From Prevotella sp. (GTDB lineage: Bacteria; Bacteroidota; Bacteroidia; Bacteroidales; Bacteroidaceae): DNA of 64,000 nucleotides. The stretch lies in NCBI GenBank assembly GCA_017412705.1, contig JAFPWS010000059.1, positions 83,660 to 147,659 of the forward strand. The letters run 5' to 3'. Below the pieces are notes generated by a model. It was not told the DNA's origin. It saw nothing but the letters and a program-made list of their open reading frames with translations, and made no database searches. Position 1 is the stretch's first letter. Every line of letters starts with the position of its first letter. Positions 31,484 through 39,776 of this stretch are shown here, in pieces. The translations under genes and the position numbers were made by a program.

Positions 31484-33016
31484 ATGAAGCGACTATTAAC
31501 CACACTGCTGTTGTTTTCCACCTTATACGCCTCTGCCGCTGAAATCATCGTCAAAGAGGGCGAAAGCATCCACGATGCCCTCCGGCAGGCCCGCGAGTGG
31601 CGACGTACTGGCGACCCTCGCTGCGAGGGGGGTATCACCATCACGCTGCAAGCAGGACACTACTATATGCAGGAGCCTCTCTTCCTGCGGCCTGAGGACA
31701 GCGGAACGAAGGAGTCACCGCTCGTCATCCGTGGTGAGCAGGGGGCCGTTATCTGTGGCGACCCAATGCAGCAGCATACACAGCTTTGGCCGAAGGTAGG
31801 GATGGAGCGGATGATTGACTTCAATACAACGACACGCACCATCACCATCCCCACCCCACCCCAATCAGTGCTTCGAGATTTTGTCTCGAAGAAGACCCCG
31901 CTCGAAATGCTGGTACATCAGCGCTGGGCCATCGCCATTCTGAGAGTGAAGGACATCCGTGTGGACAACGGTTCAGCCGTCGTGTCGTTCATGGAGCCTG
32001 AGAGCCGACTTGAGTTTGAACACCCCTGGCCGCAGCCCGTCATCGGAGGCGAAAAGGGCAACAGTTCCTTCCTGCTTCGCACCACCGAACAGCGCGACGG
32101 CATTGAGCAACTCGTCATCGTCGATGGTGCCAACTACGTATCGTTCGAAGGACTGACCTTCGAGAACACTTGTTGGAACCGACCGCTGCACAAAGGCCAC
32201 GTGACGCTACAGGGCGGATTTCCGCTGATTGATGCCTACAAGCTGGCGGTCCCTGGTTTACCCTGGGACGAAAACCTCGAAAATCAGGCATGGATAGAGC
32301 GCCCTGTCAGCGCCGTCGTAATTCGTAATACCTCGCAGGTAGACTTCCGGCGCTGCATATTCAGCAACCTGGCCGGCACGGCACTCGACTACGAGAGCAT
32401 TGACGGAGGCAGCATCGACCACTGCACCTTTGAGAACATTGGCGGCACAGCAATTATGGCAGGTTCATTTGCCGAGACTCCACTGGAGGTACATCAGCCA
32501 TACAAGAATCTGGCAGAAAAGTGCCGTGGGCTCAACATAATCAAGAACACCATACGCAATGCCACCAAAGAAGACTGGGGCGCTGTCGCCATCAGCTGTG
32601 GCTATGTGCGCGACTGCACCATCGCCAGCAACAACGTATCAACTGTCAACTACAGCGGCATCTGCATCGGCTGGGGGTGGACACCACACTATACAGGGAT
32701 GGAGAACAACCACATCATCGACAACAAGGTAAGCGACTATGCCCGACAACTGTACGACGCAGGAGGTATCTACACCCTGTCGAACCAGCCTAAGTCCACC
32801 ATTCGCGACAACGAAATCAGCCAGCCCTACCCTGCCCCCTATGCCACCAACACCCGTGCTTTCTGCATCTATCTGGATGCACGTACCGACGGGTTTACGA
32901 TAGAGAACAACAAGACCAGTGTGGTCGGAGGTTCTGCCTCCGACACCCTCCGCCTCATCCGCCGCGACGAGATAGGCGACAATCACCCCGGCCCCAACCT
33001 CATATTCAAACAATGA
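31484..33016 (+). CDS. Secreted right-handed beta-helix glycosidase, GH141-like
   Basis: 510 residues with a cleavable signal peptide (cut after YASAA). The whole protein is a parallel beta-helix: repeated short strands with Asn ladders (FENTCWNRPLHKGHV, IFSNLAGTALDY, NEISQPYP). It shares a diagnostic core with the protein at 45249-47048: DWGAVAISCGYV, GICIGWGWTP and GIYTLSNQPKS. These features match GH141, which includes fucosidases and xylanases acting on pectin RG-II or xylan. The family call is from remembered pattern and is moderately sure. The stop overlaps the GH31 start (ATGA), so translation is coupled. Confidence 0.78.
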   Translation: MKRLLTTLLLFSTLYASAAEIIVKEGESIHDALRQAREWRRTGDPRCEGGITITLQAGHYYMQEPLFLRPEDSGTKESPLVIRGEQGAVICGDPMQQHTQLWPKVGMERMIDFNTTTRTITIPTPPQSVLRDFVSKKTPLEMLVHQRWAIAILRVKDIRVDNGSAVVSFMEPESRLEFEHPWPQPVIGGEKGNSSFLLRTTEQRDGIEQLVIVDGANYVSFEGLTFENTCWNRPLHKGHVTLQGGFPLIDAYKLAVPGLPWDENLENQAWIERPVSAVVIRNTSQVDFRRCIFSNLAGTALDYESIDGGSIDHCTFENIGGTAIMAGSFAETPLEVHQPYKNLAEKCRGLNIIKNTIRNATKEDWGAVAISCGYVRDCTIASNNVSTVNYSGICIGWGWTPHYTGMENNHIIDNKVSDYARQLYDAGGIYTLSNQPKSTIRDNEISQPYPAPYATNTRAFCIYLDARTDGFTIENNKTSVVGGSASDTLRLIRRDEIGDNHPGPNLIFKQ

Positions 33017-35901
33017 AACAAACCAACTATCATCTCTTCGACTTCATGGACTTTGATCTGGATTTACAGAAGGACGAAGCCCTTTGGAAGGCATACGCAC
33101 CCACGAAGATACAGGAGCGCGACGGTGACATCATCGTCACCATCCCCTACCAGAAACAACTGCACCAGGAGGACATGGCAGCTGACGAGCGTACGCCCCA
33201 ACAGAACTACAACCTCATCATCCGTGCTTACGACCCCAACATCGTCCGCCTGTTTACGACGATGGAAAGCCCCCTCCCGTCCTCCCCCCGAGGGGGAGAT
33301 TCTTTGAGCGAGGAGGATGACATGCTTCAGTTCTCGCCAGAGGTGAAGCGCCTTCCCCTAACCACTTCCACCAAAGGTGGAATCGTGGAAATCCGCAAAG
33401 CCTCCCCAACAGGAGGAGAACGGGAGGGGGTTCCCTCCCCCTCGGGGGGAGGTTCGGAGGGGGCTCTTGTAGCCGCCATCGACCTCAGCGAACCCGTCAT
33501 CGACTACTGGAGCGACCTGCAGCCGGCGCCCCAGCCGGCACCCTTTATCACTTTCTATCCCGATGGCGATACGGCAAAGGGCATCGCCCTGAGCGACGAC
33601 CACTTCTCGCCCCCCCGCTACGATGCGCTGCCCCTCGGTTTTGTCAGCCGAGGCAGTGCCTCGGACTTCGAGACGGAAAGGGCAACCATCAGCTTCAAGT
33701 GCGAGGCCGACGAGTGCTTCGTGGGTACCGGTGAGCGTTTCCGCAAGATGGATCTGAGCGGCCAGACTTTCCAATTGAAGAATCAGGACGGCCAGGGCGT
33801 CAACAACCGCCGCTGCTACAAGAACATCCCCTTTTATCTGAGCAGTCGCATGTACGGCTGTTTCTACCATACCTCCGACTACTGCAAGCTGTCGTTAGCC
33901 GACCATTCTACGCGCAGCGTGCAGTTCCTCAACGACCACGCCACGCTGGATGTTTTCCTCATCGGCGGCCAGAACCCCGAGGAAATCCTTCGCGGTTATC
34001 GCATGTTGACTGGTTTTCCGCAGATGCCACCACTTTGGTCGTTTGGCATCTGGATGAGTCGCATGACCTATTTCTCAGCTGATGAAGTGGATGACATCTG
34101 CGACCGTCTGCGTCGTGAGCACTACCCCTGCGATGTCATCCACCTGGATACGGGATGGTTCCGTACGGATTGGCTTTGCGAGTGGAAATTCAATCCTGAG
34201 CGATTCCCCGACCCAAAGGCGTTCATCCAGCGACTGGCCAAGAAGGGCTTTAAGGTAAGCCTGTGGCAGCTGCCTTACATCGCCTCCGGTGCTGAACAGA
34301 TTGACGAAGCCAAGGCCAACCACTACATCAGCCAGCCAAGCCCCCTCCAAACCTCCCCCCGTAGGGGAGGCTTACAGAAGCGTGACTACGACAATTACAA
34401 ATTGGCTCATCCAGATAGATACCAAATCCTAAAGGATTTTGCCAAGAACAACAAGAAAGAGCAAACAGAAGCAGAGAATGCTTTATGGCAACTTTTGAGA
34501 AGTCATTCGTTAGGCGAGAAATTCAGAAGGCAGCATGTTATTGGTGACTATATTGCAGACTTCGTTTGTCTGGCTTGTGAACTTGTTATTGAAATAGACG
34601 GTGGATATCATCAGGAGAAAAAGCAACAAGAAATTGATAAGATAAGAACAGAATATTTAGAATCGTTGGGATTTCGTGTCATCCGTTTTACGAACGAAGA
34701 AGTTCTTCAAGACATCGAATGCGTAAAGAAACAAATTCTCAACGCCATGTGTACCCCCTCTTCGGGAGGGGGTCAGGGGGAGGCTTCTTCTTCCAACTTC
34801 TCCGCCCTGGACTATGCAGGTACCATCGACTTTACCTACGACAAAGCCACCGACTGGTATAAGTACACGCTGCTGAAGCCCCTGTTGGAGATGGGTGTGA
34901 AGTGCATCAAGACCGACTTTGGCGAGAACATCCACATGGACCACCAGTACCACGCGATGGAGCCTGAGCGGCTGAACAACATCTACGCCCTGCTCTACCA
35001 ACGAGCCGCCTACGAGGTAACTAAAGAGGTAACAGGCGATGGCATCGTCTGGGCGCGTTCTGGCTGGGCAGGTTGTCAGCGCTATCCGCTGCACTGGGGT
35101 GGCGACAGCGAGTCGTCGTGGGCCGGCATGGCCGGTTCGCTGAAGGGCGGCCTGCACTTCGGACTCTCCGGCTTTGCCTTCTGGAGTCACGACGTGCCGG
35201 GCTTCCACTCGACGCCCAATTTCATGAACTCGCCCCTGCACGAGGATGTCTATGTCCGCTGGACGCAGTTTGGCGTCTTCTCCAGTCATATCCGCTACCA
35301 TGGCTCGTTCAAGCGCGAGCCTTGGCACTACCCTGGCATCGCCCCCATCGTCAAGCGTTGGTGGAAGCTGCGCTATCAGCTCATACCTTATATTATAGAG
35401 CAAGGCGAGCTTAGCTGCCAGAGCGGCTACCCCATGCTGCGTGCCCTCATCTTCCACCACCCGCACGACCGCCAATGCTGGCACATTGACGACGAATACT
35501 ACTTCGGCAGCGAGTTCCTCGTTTGTCCTGTCATGAACAGCGACAACCGCCGAGACATCTACCTGCCAAGCCCCAACCCAACCAGCCTCCCCCCGACCCC
35601 CTCCTGTAGAGGGGGAGAATCGACCGCGCAAAAAGCCTCCCCTACAGGGGGAGGTTTGGAGGGGGCTGGAGGTTCGGAGGGGGCAGACCTCTGGGTCAAC
35701 TTCTTCACAGGCGAGCGTCTGGAGGGTGGCCGCTGGTACTACAACGTGGAAGTTCCGCTCGACCAGATGCCTGTCTTCGTGCGTCCAGGCGCCCTCATCA
35801 AGCTGTATCCTGACGAGGTCGACTCTACCGACGATATGGACATGAATAAAGCTGTCACCATCGAAATAACTAAAGACTACAAAGGCTTCGAAATATCGTA
35901 A
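33013..35901 (+). CDS. GH31 alpha-xylosidase/glucosidase with an inserted DUF559 endonuclease domain
   Basis: 962 residues, far longer than usual GH31 enzymes because of insertions. GH31 landmarks are complete: WSFGIWMSRMTYF, LDTGWFRTDWLCEWKF, nucleophile Asp635 in KTDFGE (YicI-like, alpha-xylosidase side) and acid/base Asp698 in HWGGDSESSW. There is no signal peptide, so it probably acts in the cytoplasm on imported oligosaccharides. Insertions, all in frame: residues 87-155 (paired palindromic elements), 442-596 (palindrome, a DUF559 nuclease domain at about 455-580, palindrome) and 851-893 (one long element). The nuclease sits in the loop between the fourth barrel region and the nucleophile strand, where other GH31 enzymes have a variable loop. 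Whether the enzyme still folds is unknown. Confidence 0.9.
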   Translation: MKQTNYHLFDFMDFDLDLQKDEALWKAYAPTKIQERDGDIIVTIPYQKQLHQEDMAADERTPQQNYNLIIRAYDPNIVRLFTTMESPLPSSPRGGDSLSEEDDMLQFSPEVKRLPLTTSTKGGIVEIRKASPTGGEREGVPSPSGGGSEGALVAAIDLSEPVIDYWSDLQPAPQPAPFITFYPDGDTAKGIALSDDHFSPPRYDALPLGFVSRGSASDFETERATISFKCEADECFVGTGERFRKMDLSGQTFQLKNQDGQGVNNRRCYKNIPFYLSSRMYGCFYHTSDYCKLSLADHSTRSVQFLNDHATLDVFLIGGQNPEEILRGYRMLTGFPQMPPLWSFGIWMSRMTYFSADEVDDICDRLRREHYPCDVIHLDTGWFRTDWLCEWKFNPERFPDPKAFIQRLAKKGFKVSLWQLPYIASGAEQIDEAKANHYISQPSPLQTSPRRGGLQKRDYDNYKLAHPDRYQILKDFAKNNKKEQTEAENALWQLLRSHSLGEKFRRQHVIGDYIADFVCLACELVIEIDGGYHQEKKQQEIDKIRTEYLESLGFRVIRFTNEEVLQDIECVKKQILNAMCTPSSGGGQGEASSSNFSALDYAGTIDFTYDKATDWYKYTLLKPLLEMGVKCIKTDFGENIHMDHQYHAMEPERLNNIYALLYQRAAYEVTKEVTGDGIVWARSGWAGCQRYPLHWGGDSESSWAGMAGSLKGGLHFGLSGFAFWSHDVPGFHSTPNFMNSPLHEDVYVRWTQFGVFSSHIRYHGSFKREPWHYPGIAPIVKRWWKLRYQLIPYIIEQGELSCQSGYPMLRALIFHHPHDRQCWHIDDEYYFGSEFLVCPVMNSDNRRDIYLPSPNPTSLPPTPSCRGGESTAQKASPTGGGLEGAGGSEGADLWVNFFTGERLEGGRWYYNVEVPLDQMPVFVRPGALIKLYPDEVDSTDDMDMNKAVTIEITKDYKGFEIS
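33268..33467 (+). repeat. In-frame inverted pair of palindromic elements near the GH31 N-terminus
   Basis: The left-type half (AGCCCCCTCCCGTCCTCCCC, 33268-33300) and right-type half (AAAGCCTCCCCAACAGG... to GGAGGGGGCT, 33397-33467) flank about 95 bases of coding sequence, which include a small CACTTCCACCAAAGGTGG palindrome. They encode Ser/Pro/Gly-rich filler. Confidence 0.8.
34339..34375 (+). repeat. Left palindromic element flanking the DUF559 insert
   Basis: AGCCCCCTCCAAACCTCCCC then CCGTAGGGGAGGCTTAC. Its reverse complement matches the right-type half found in the long copies almost base for base. Confidence 0.85.
34376..34751 (+). mobile_element. DUF559 (Vsr-like) endonuclease domain embedded in the GH31 gene
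   Basis: About 125 codons, in frame with GH31 and open throughout. The protein reads YDNYKLAHPDRYQ, TEAENALWQLLRSHSLG, FRRQHVIGDYIADF and LVIEIDGGYH, then FRVIRFTNEEVL. This is the standard DUF559 core, an endonuclease fold of the Vsr/PD-(D/E)XK type, with the presumed catalytic residues (E of TEAEN, D of IADF, E and D of IEIDGGYH) all present. It has no internal ATG at its beginning, so it can only be made as part of the host protein or from a non-ATG start. The DNA is clearly AT-richer than the flanking GH31 sequence. It is bracketed by inverted palindromic elements. No intein splice motifs are present. Confidence 0.85.
34752..34788 (+). repeat. Right palindromic element flanking the DUF559 insert
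   Basis: ACCCCCTCTTCGGGAGGGGG hairpin followed by TCAGGGGGAGGCTTC. It ends just before GH31 similarity resumes (FSALDYAGTIDFT). Confidence 0.75.
35577..35684 (+). repeat. Long palindromic element near the GH31 C-terminus
   Basis: About 108 bases, nearly identical to the two 111-base copies in GH127. The left half (CCTCCCCCCGACCCCCTCC, TGTAGAGGGGGAG), a spacer (AATCGACCGCGCAAAA) and the right half (AGCCTCCCCTACAGGGGGAG, GTTTGGAGGGGGCTGG) form an inverted pair. In frame, residues about 855-890. Confidence 0.9.
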
Positions 35902-35915
35902 TAACGAAAACAGCT

Positions 35916-37499
35916 ATGGAAAGTCACTACATGCAAGGCCTCGACTGGCTGATTCTGGGCATCTATTTTGCCATCCTCATCGCCATTGGCGTATGGGCAA
36001 GTACGAAACGTAAGAAGGGGGGCGCGCTGTTCCTGGCAGAGCACTCGCTGCGCTGGCACCACATCGGCTTCTCCATGTGGGGCACCAACGTAGGGCCGTC
36101 GATGCTGATAGCCTCCGCCTCGGCAGGTTTTACGACGGGCATCGTCTCGGGCAACTACGCCTGGTATGCCTTCGTGTTCATTGCCCTACTGGCCTTTGTC
36201 TTTGCACCAAGATACTTAGGGGCGAAGGTGCACACGCTGCCTGAGTTCATGGGCTTGCGCTTCGGCCAGTCCACGCGCAACATCCTGGCGTGGTACACCA
36301 TCGTCACCATCGTCATCTCGTGGCTGGCACTGACGCTCTTTGCCGGAGGCATCCTCATCCGTCAGGTGTTCGACATCCCCATGTGGGCATCGGCGCTGGT
36401 ACTGCTCTTCATCTCGGCCTTCTTCAGCATGTTAGGCGGTCTGAAGGCGGTGGCCTACACCAATGTCTACCAGATGATTCTGCTCATCGCCGTGTCGCTC
36501 ATCCTGGTCATCGTAGGACTCGACAAGGTGGGTGGCATCCAGGTGCTGGTCGACAAGGTGCCCTCAGACTACTGGGTGATGTTCAAGCCCAACAGCGACG
36601 AGGCCTTCCCTTGGCTGCCCATCGTGCTGGGCTATCCCGTCATGGGTGTGTGGTTCTGGTGTACCGACCAGAGCATGGTACAGCCCGTGTTAGCCGCCAA
36701 GGATTTGCGTGAGGGTCAGCTGGGCACCAACTTCACCGGCTGGCTGAAGATTCTCGACGTGGTGCTCTATATCCTGCCGGGCATCATCTGCTTCGCCCTC
36801 TTCGGCGACACATTAGAGAACCCTGACGAGGCCTATCTGACCATGGTCGAGAACCTCTTCCCCGTAGGCATGGTAGGACTGGTGTTTGCCGTCCTGACGG
36901 CCTGCCTTGTGTCGACCATCGGCTCTGCGCTGAATGCGCTGTCTACCGTCTTCACGATGGATATCTACGTCAAGAAGTTAAACCCCAACGCCTCACAGCG
37001 CCGCATCAACTTCGTGGGTCGCATCGTCACCGTCATTGGTGCCACCATTGCCATCGTGCTCACCGTAGCCATCGACAGCATCAAGGGCCTCAATCTCTTC
37101 AATGTGTTCCAGAGCGTCTTGGGCTTCATCGCCCCGCCGATGGCTGCCGTCTTCGTGCTGGGCATCTTCTGGAAGCGTGCCACCACCCGTGCCGCCAACT
37201 TCGCCCTGACCGTCGGCACTGCCTTCTGTCTCGTCGTGGGCATCCTCTACCTCTGGCCGCCCGAGTGGCTGAACAGCGGTCTGGCCAGCGTCGGCATCGC
37301 CCTGCCCCACTTCATGTTGCTCTCCTTCGAGCTCTTCGTCATCCTTGTGGTGGCGATGGCCATCATCTCGCTAACCGACAGCGACAAGACGCGCTATGAG
37401 ATTCCTGCCCCGGTACGCGAAGGGTGGTCGAAGCTGGCCATTGGCCTGTGGATAGCCCTCGCTGTCGTCATGATTTCCCTGTATGTCTATTTTAATTAA
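35916..37499 (+). CDS. Sodium/solute symporter, SSS family (SglT-like)
   Basis: 527 residues with about 14 hydrophobic segments. SSS-family landmarks are present: the first helix IYFAILIAIGVWAS, then GTNVGPSMLIASASAGFTTG, FGGLKAVAYTNVYQ-like SMLGGLKAVAYTNVYQM, and GFIAPPMAAVFVLG. Members co-transport sodium with sugars. Between a cytoplasmic GH31 and a GH127 it probably imports mono- or disaccharides released from pectin or xyloglucan side chains. It begins 15 bases after the GH31 stop; ATG at 35931 is an alternative start. No repeat element is present in this gene. Confidence 0.93.
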   Translation: MESHYMQGLDWLILGIYFAILIAIGVWASTKRKKGGALFLAEHSLRWHHIGFSMWGTNVGPSMLIASASAGFTTGIVSGNYAWYAFVFIALLAFVFAPRYLGAKVHTLPEFMGLRFGQSTRNILAWYTIVTIVISWLALTLFAGGILIRQVFDIPMWASALVLLFISAFFSMLGGLKAVAYTNVYQMILLIAVSLILVIVGLDKVGGIQVLVDKVPSDYWVMFKPNSDEAFPWLPIVLGYPVMGVWFWCTDQSMVQPVLAAKDLREGQLGTNFTGWLKILDVVLYILPGIICFALFGDTLENPDEAYLTMVENLFPVGMVGLVFAVLTACLVSTIGSALNALSTVFTMDIYVKKLNPNASQRRINFVGRIVTVIGATIAIVLTVAIDSIKGLNLFNVFQSVLGFIAPPMAAVFVLGIFWKRATTRAANFALTVGTAFCLVVGILYLWPPEWLNSGLASVGIALPHFMLLSFELFVILVVAMAIISLTDSDKTRYEIPAPVREGWSKLAIGLWIALAVVMISLYVYFN

Positions 37500-37508
37500 C
37501 GTAAAGAT

Positions 37509-39773
37509 ATGAAAAGACTCCTCTTCCTATGTTTAGTCAGTTGCTGTGTCGCAGCAACAAACACAACAGCTAAAGGCCTCACCGACATGAGCCGTAGCAA
37601 GCAAGCCAAAATGCAGAACCTGCCGATGGGTGCCACCCGGTGGACGGGCGGTTTCTGGGGCGACCGCTTCCAGATGCTCTCCACAACAGGCATCTGGTCG
37701 ATGTGGGACACGTGGAACACGCCCTACGAGACCATTGACGCCCTCGGACTGCACGGCAGCCATGGCTTTGCCAATTTCCAGGTGGCAGCAGGCACGGTGA
37801 AGGGTAAGCACCACGGCCCTCCCTTCCACGACGGCGACATGTACAAGTGGCTCGAGGCCTGTGCCGCCGTCTATGCCGTGACGAAAGACCCGAAGCTCGA
37901 CGCCCTTATGGACCAGTTCATCGGGCAGGTAGCCTTGGCCCAGCGTGCCGACGGCTACATCCACACCCCCGTAAATATTGAGGAGCGGAACAGCCCCAGC
38001 CCAACCAGCCTCCCCCCGGCCCCCTCCTGTAGAGGGGGAGAATCGACCGCGCAAAAAGCCTCCCCTACAGGGGGAGGTTTGGAGGGGGCTGGAGGTTTGG
38101 AGGGGGCTGACAATGCTGCCGGCATTGAGATTGGCAAGGACCAAAAGCACGCCTTTGCCTCACGTCTGAACTTCGAGACCTACAACCTTGGCCACCTCAT
38201 GACGGCTGGCATCATCCACAAGCGTGCCACGGGCAAGACCACGCTCTTCGACTGTGGCAAGAAGGCTGCCGACTTCCTCTACAACTTCCTGACCAACGAC
38301 GCTGCCGAGTTGTCGCGCAATGCCATCTGTCCCTCGCACTACATGGGAGCTGCAGAGATGTACCGCGAGACGGGCGACGAGCGTTACCTGACGCTGGCCA
38401 AGGGTTTGATAGCCATCCGCGACAGCGTGACCAACGGCGAGGACCACAACCAGGACCGCCACAAGTTCCGCGACCAGTACGAGGCCATGGGACATGCCGT
38501 GCGTGCCAACTACCTCTACGCCGGTGTGGCCGACCTCTATGCCGAGACGGGCGAGGCACAGCTGATGAAGAACCTCGAAGCCATCTGGGACGACATCGTC
38601 AGCCATAAGATTTACATCATGGGCGGCTGCGGTGCGCTCTACGACGGCGTAAGCCCCGACGGCACCACCTACAACCAGCCCTCCATCCAGCAGATTCACC
38701 AGGCCTACGGACGCCAGTTCCAGCTGCCGCAGGAGGCTGCCCACAACGAGATATGCGCCCAGATAGGCATGCTGCTCTACTCTTGGCGCATGTTCCAGAC
38801 CACAGTAGACCCCAAGTACATCGACAACATCGAGAACGAGCTTTACAACGGCATTCTCTCGGGCATCTCGCTCGACGGCAAGGACTTCTTCTATACCGAG
38901 GCCCTGCGCCGCACCAAGGAGTTCCCCTACACCATGCGCTGGCCCAAGCACCGCCAGCGCTACATCACCTGCTTCTGCTGTCCGCCCAACACGCTGCGCA
39001 CGCTCTGCGAGGCACAGGAGTACGCCTACAGCATCAAGGGCGACACGCTGTGGGTGAACCTCTACGGACAGAACAAGCTGACGACCAAGGACCTCGAAGT
39101 GGAGCAGCAGACCGACTACCCGTGGGACGGCAAGATTACGCTCACCGTCAAGAAGGCCAAGACGCTGGCGAGCATCCGCATGCACATCCCCGGCTGGGCC
39201 ACTGACATGCAGCTGAAGCTGAACGGCCAGCCCATCCTGGCCGAAGACCTGCGCCAGCCCCGCAAGTGGAAGAAGGGCGACACCATAGAACTCGACCTGC
39301 CCATGAAGGCGCGTCTCGTCGAGGCCAACCCGCTGGTCGAGGAAGCCAAGAACCAGATTGCCGTCATGCGCGGACCTATCGTCTACTGCTTGGAAGGCCA
39401 GGACATTAGCCCAACCAGCCTCCCCCCGACCCCCTCCTGTAGAGGGGGAGAATCGACCGCGCAAAAAGCCTCCCCTACAGGGGGAGGTTTGGAGGGGGCT
39501 GGAGGTTTGGAGGGGGCTGTGCGCATCAACGACATCGCCATCCCTGCCGACGTGCAGTTCACCGAGAAGAAAATCACGATGGAAGGCCACGAGATGGTAG
39601 CCCTCGAAGCCACAGTGCCTGTCGTCAGCCAAGGCGCCTGGAGCAACAGCCAGCTCTATCGCGACCTGCGTCCCGTCACCAAGAAACAGGTGAAGATACG
39701 GCTCATCCCCTACTACGCCTGGGACAACCGGGGCATCGACGACATGTCACTCTGGCTCCCCCTGGCCCGGTAG
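37509..39773 (+). CDS. GH127 beta-L-arabinofuranosidase (DUF1680)
   Basis: 754 residues with a signal peptide (MKRLLFLCLVSCCVAATNT). The GH127 zinc-thiolate site can be read: E414 and C416 in HNEICAQIG, and C490-C491 in ITCFCCPPN; C491 corresponds to the Cys nucleophile of HypBA1. The barrel segment GGFWGDRFQML and RAKRATGKTT-like HKRATGKTTLFD also fit. It would release beta-L-arabinofuranose from arabinan or glycoprotein side chains. Two 111-base palindromic elements are inserted in frame at residues 164-200 and 634-670; they differ by one base and could recombine. Last gene of the operon from 31484; it ends 3 bases from the convergent GH43 stop. Confidence 0.92.
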   Translation: MKRLLFLCLVSCCVAATNTTAKGLTDMSRSKQAKMQNLPMGATRWTGGFWGDRFQMLSTTGIWSMWDTWNTPYETIDALGLHGSHGFANFQVAAGTVKGKHHGPPFHDGDMYKWLEACAAVYAVTKDPKLDALMDQFIGQVALAQRADGYIHTPVNIEERNSPSPTSLPPAPSCRGGESTAQKASPTGGGLEGAGGLEGADNAAGIEIGKDQKHAFASRLNFETYNLGHLMTAGIIHKRATGKTTLFDCGKKAADFLYNFLTNDAAELSRNAICPSHYMGAAEMYRETGDERYLTLAKGLIAIRDSVTNGEDHNQDRHKFRDQYEAMGHAVRANYLYAGVADLYAETGEAQLMKNLEAIWDDIVSHKIYIMGGCGALYDGVSPDGTTYNQPSIQQIHQAYGRQFQLPQEAAHNEICAQIGMLLYSWRMFQTTVDPKYIDNIENELYNGILSGISLDGKDFFYTEALRRTKEFPYTMRWPKHRQRYITCFCCPPNTLRTLCEAQEYAYSIKGDTLWVNLYGQNKLTTKDLEVEQQTDYPWDGKITLTVKKAKTLASIRMHIPGWATDMQLKLNGQPILAEDLRQPRKWKKGDTIELDLPMKARLVEANPLVEEAKNQIAVMRGPIVYCLEGQDISPTSLPPTPSCRGGESTAQKASPTGGGLEGAGGLEGAVRINDIAIPADVQFTEKKITMEGHEMVALEATVPVVSQGAWSNSQLYRDLRPVTKKQVKIRLIPYYAWDNRGIDDMSLWLPLAR
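37998..38108 (+). repeat. Long palindromic element, first copy in GH127
   Basis: 111 bases (37 codons), inverted-pair structure as at 35577-35684. It differs from the second GH127 copy by one base (CCGGCC versus CCGACC). Confidence 0.92.
39408..39518 (+). repeat. Long palindromic element, second copy in GH127
   Basis: 111 bases, in frame, same orientation as the copy at 37998. Recombination between the two would remove 1410 bases (470 codons), including the active site. Confidence 0.92.
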
Positions 39774-39776
39774 CCG

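Noticed and set aside
34376-34751. The DUF559 insert as an intein or as a separate overlapping gene
   Set aside because: There is no N-terminal Cys/Ser splice residue with block A and no C-terminal His-Asn before Ser/Thr/Cys, so it is not an intein. There is no ATG at its beginning and its frame is continuous with GH31, so it is not a separate ordinary gene.
38160-39632. A 490-codon open frame on the strand opposite GH127
   Set aside because: It is a mirror of GH127 codon bias. The sense strand has complete GH127 motifs and operon context; the antisense protein has no recognisable domain or promoter.
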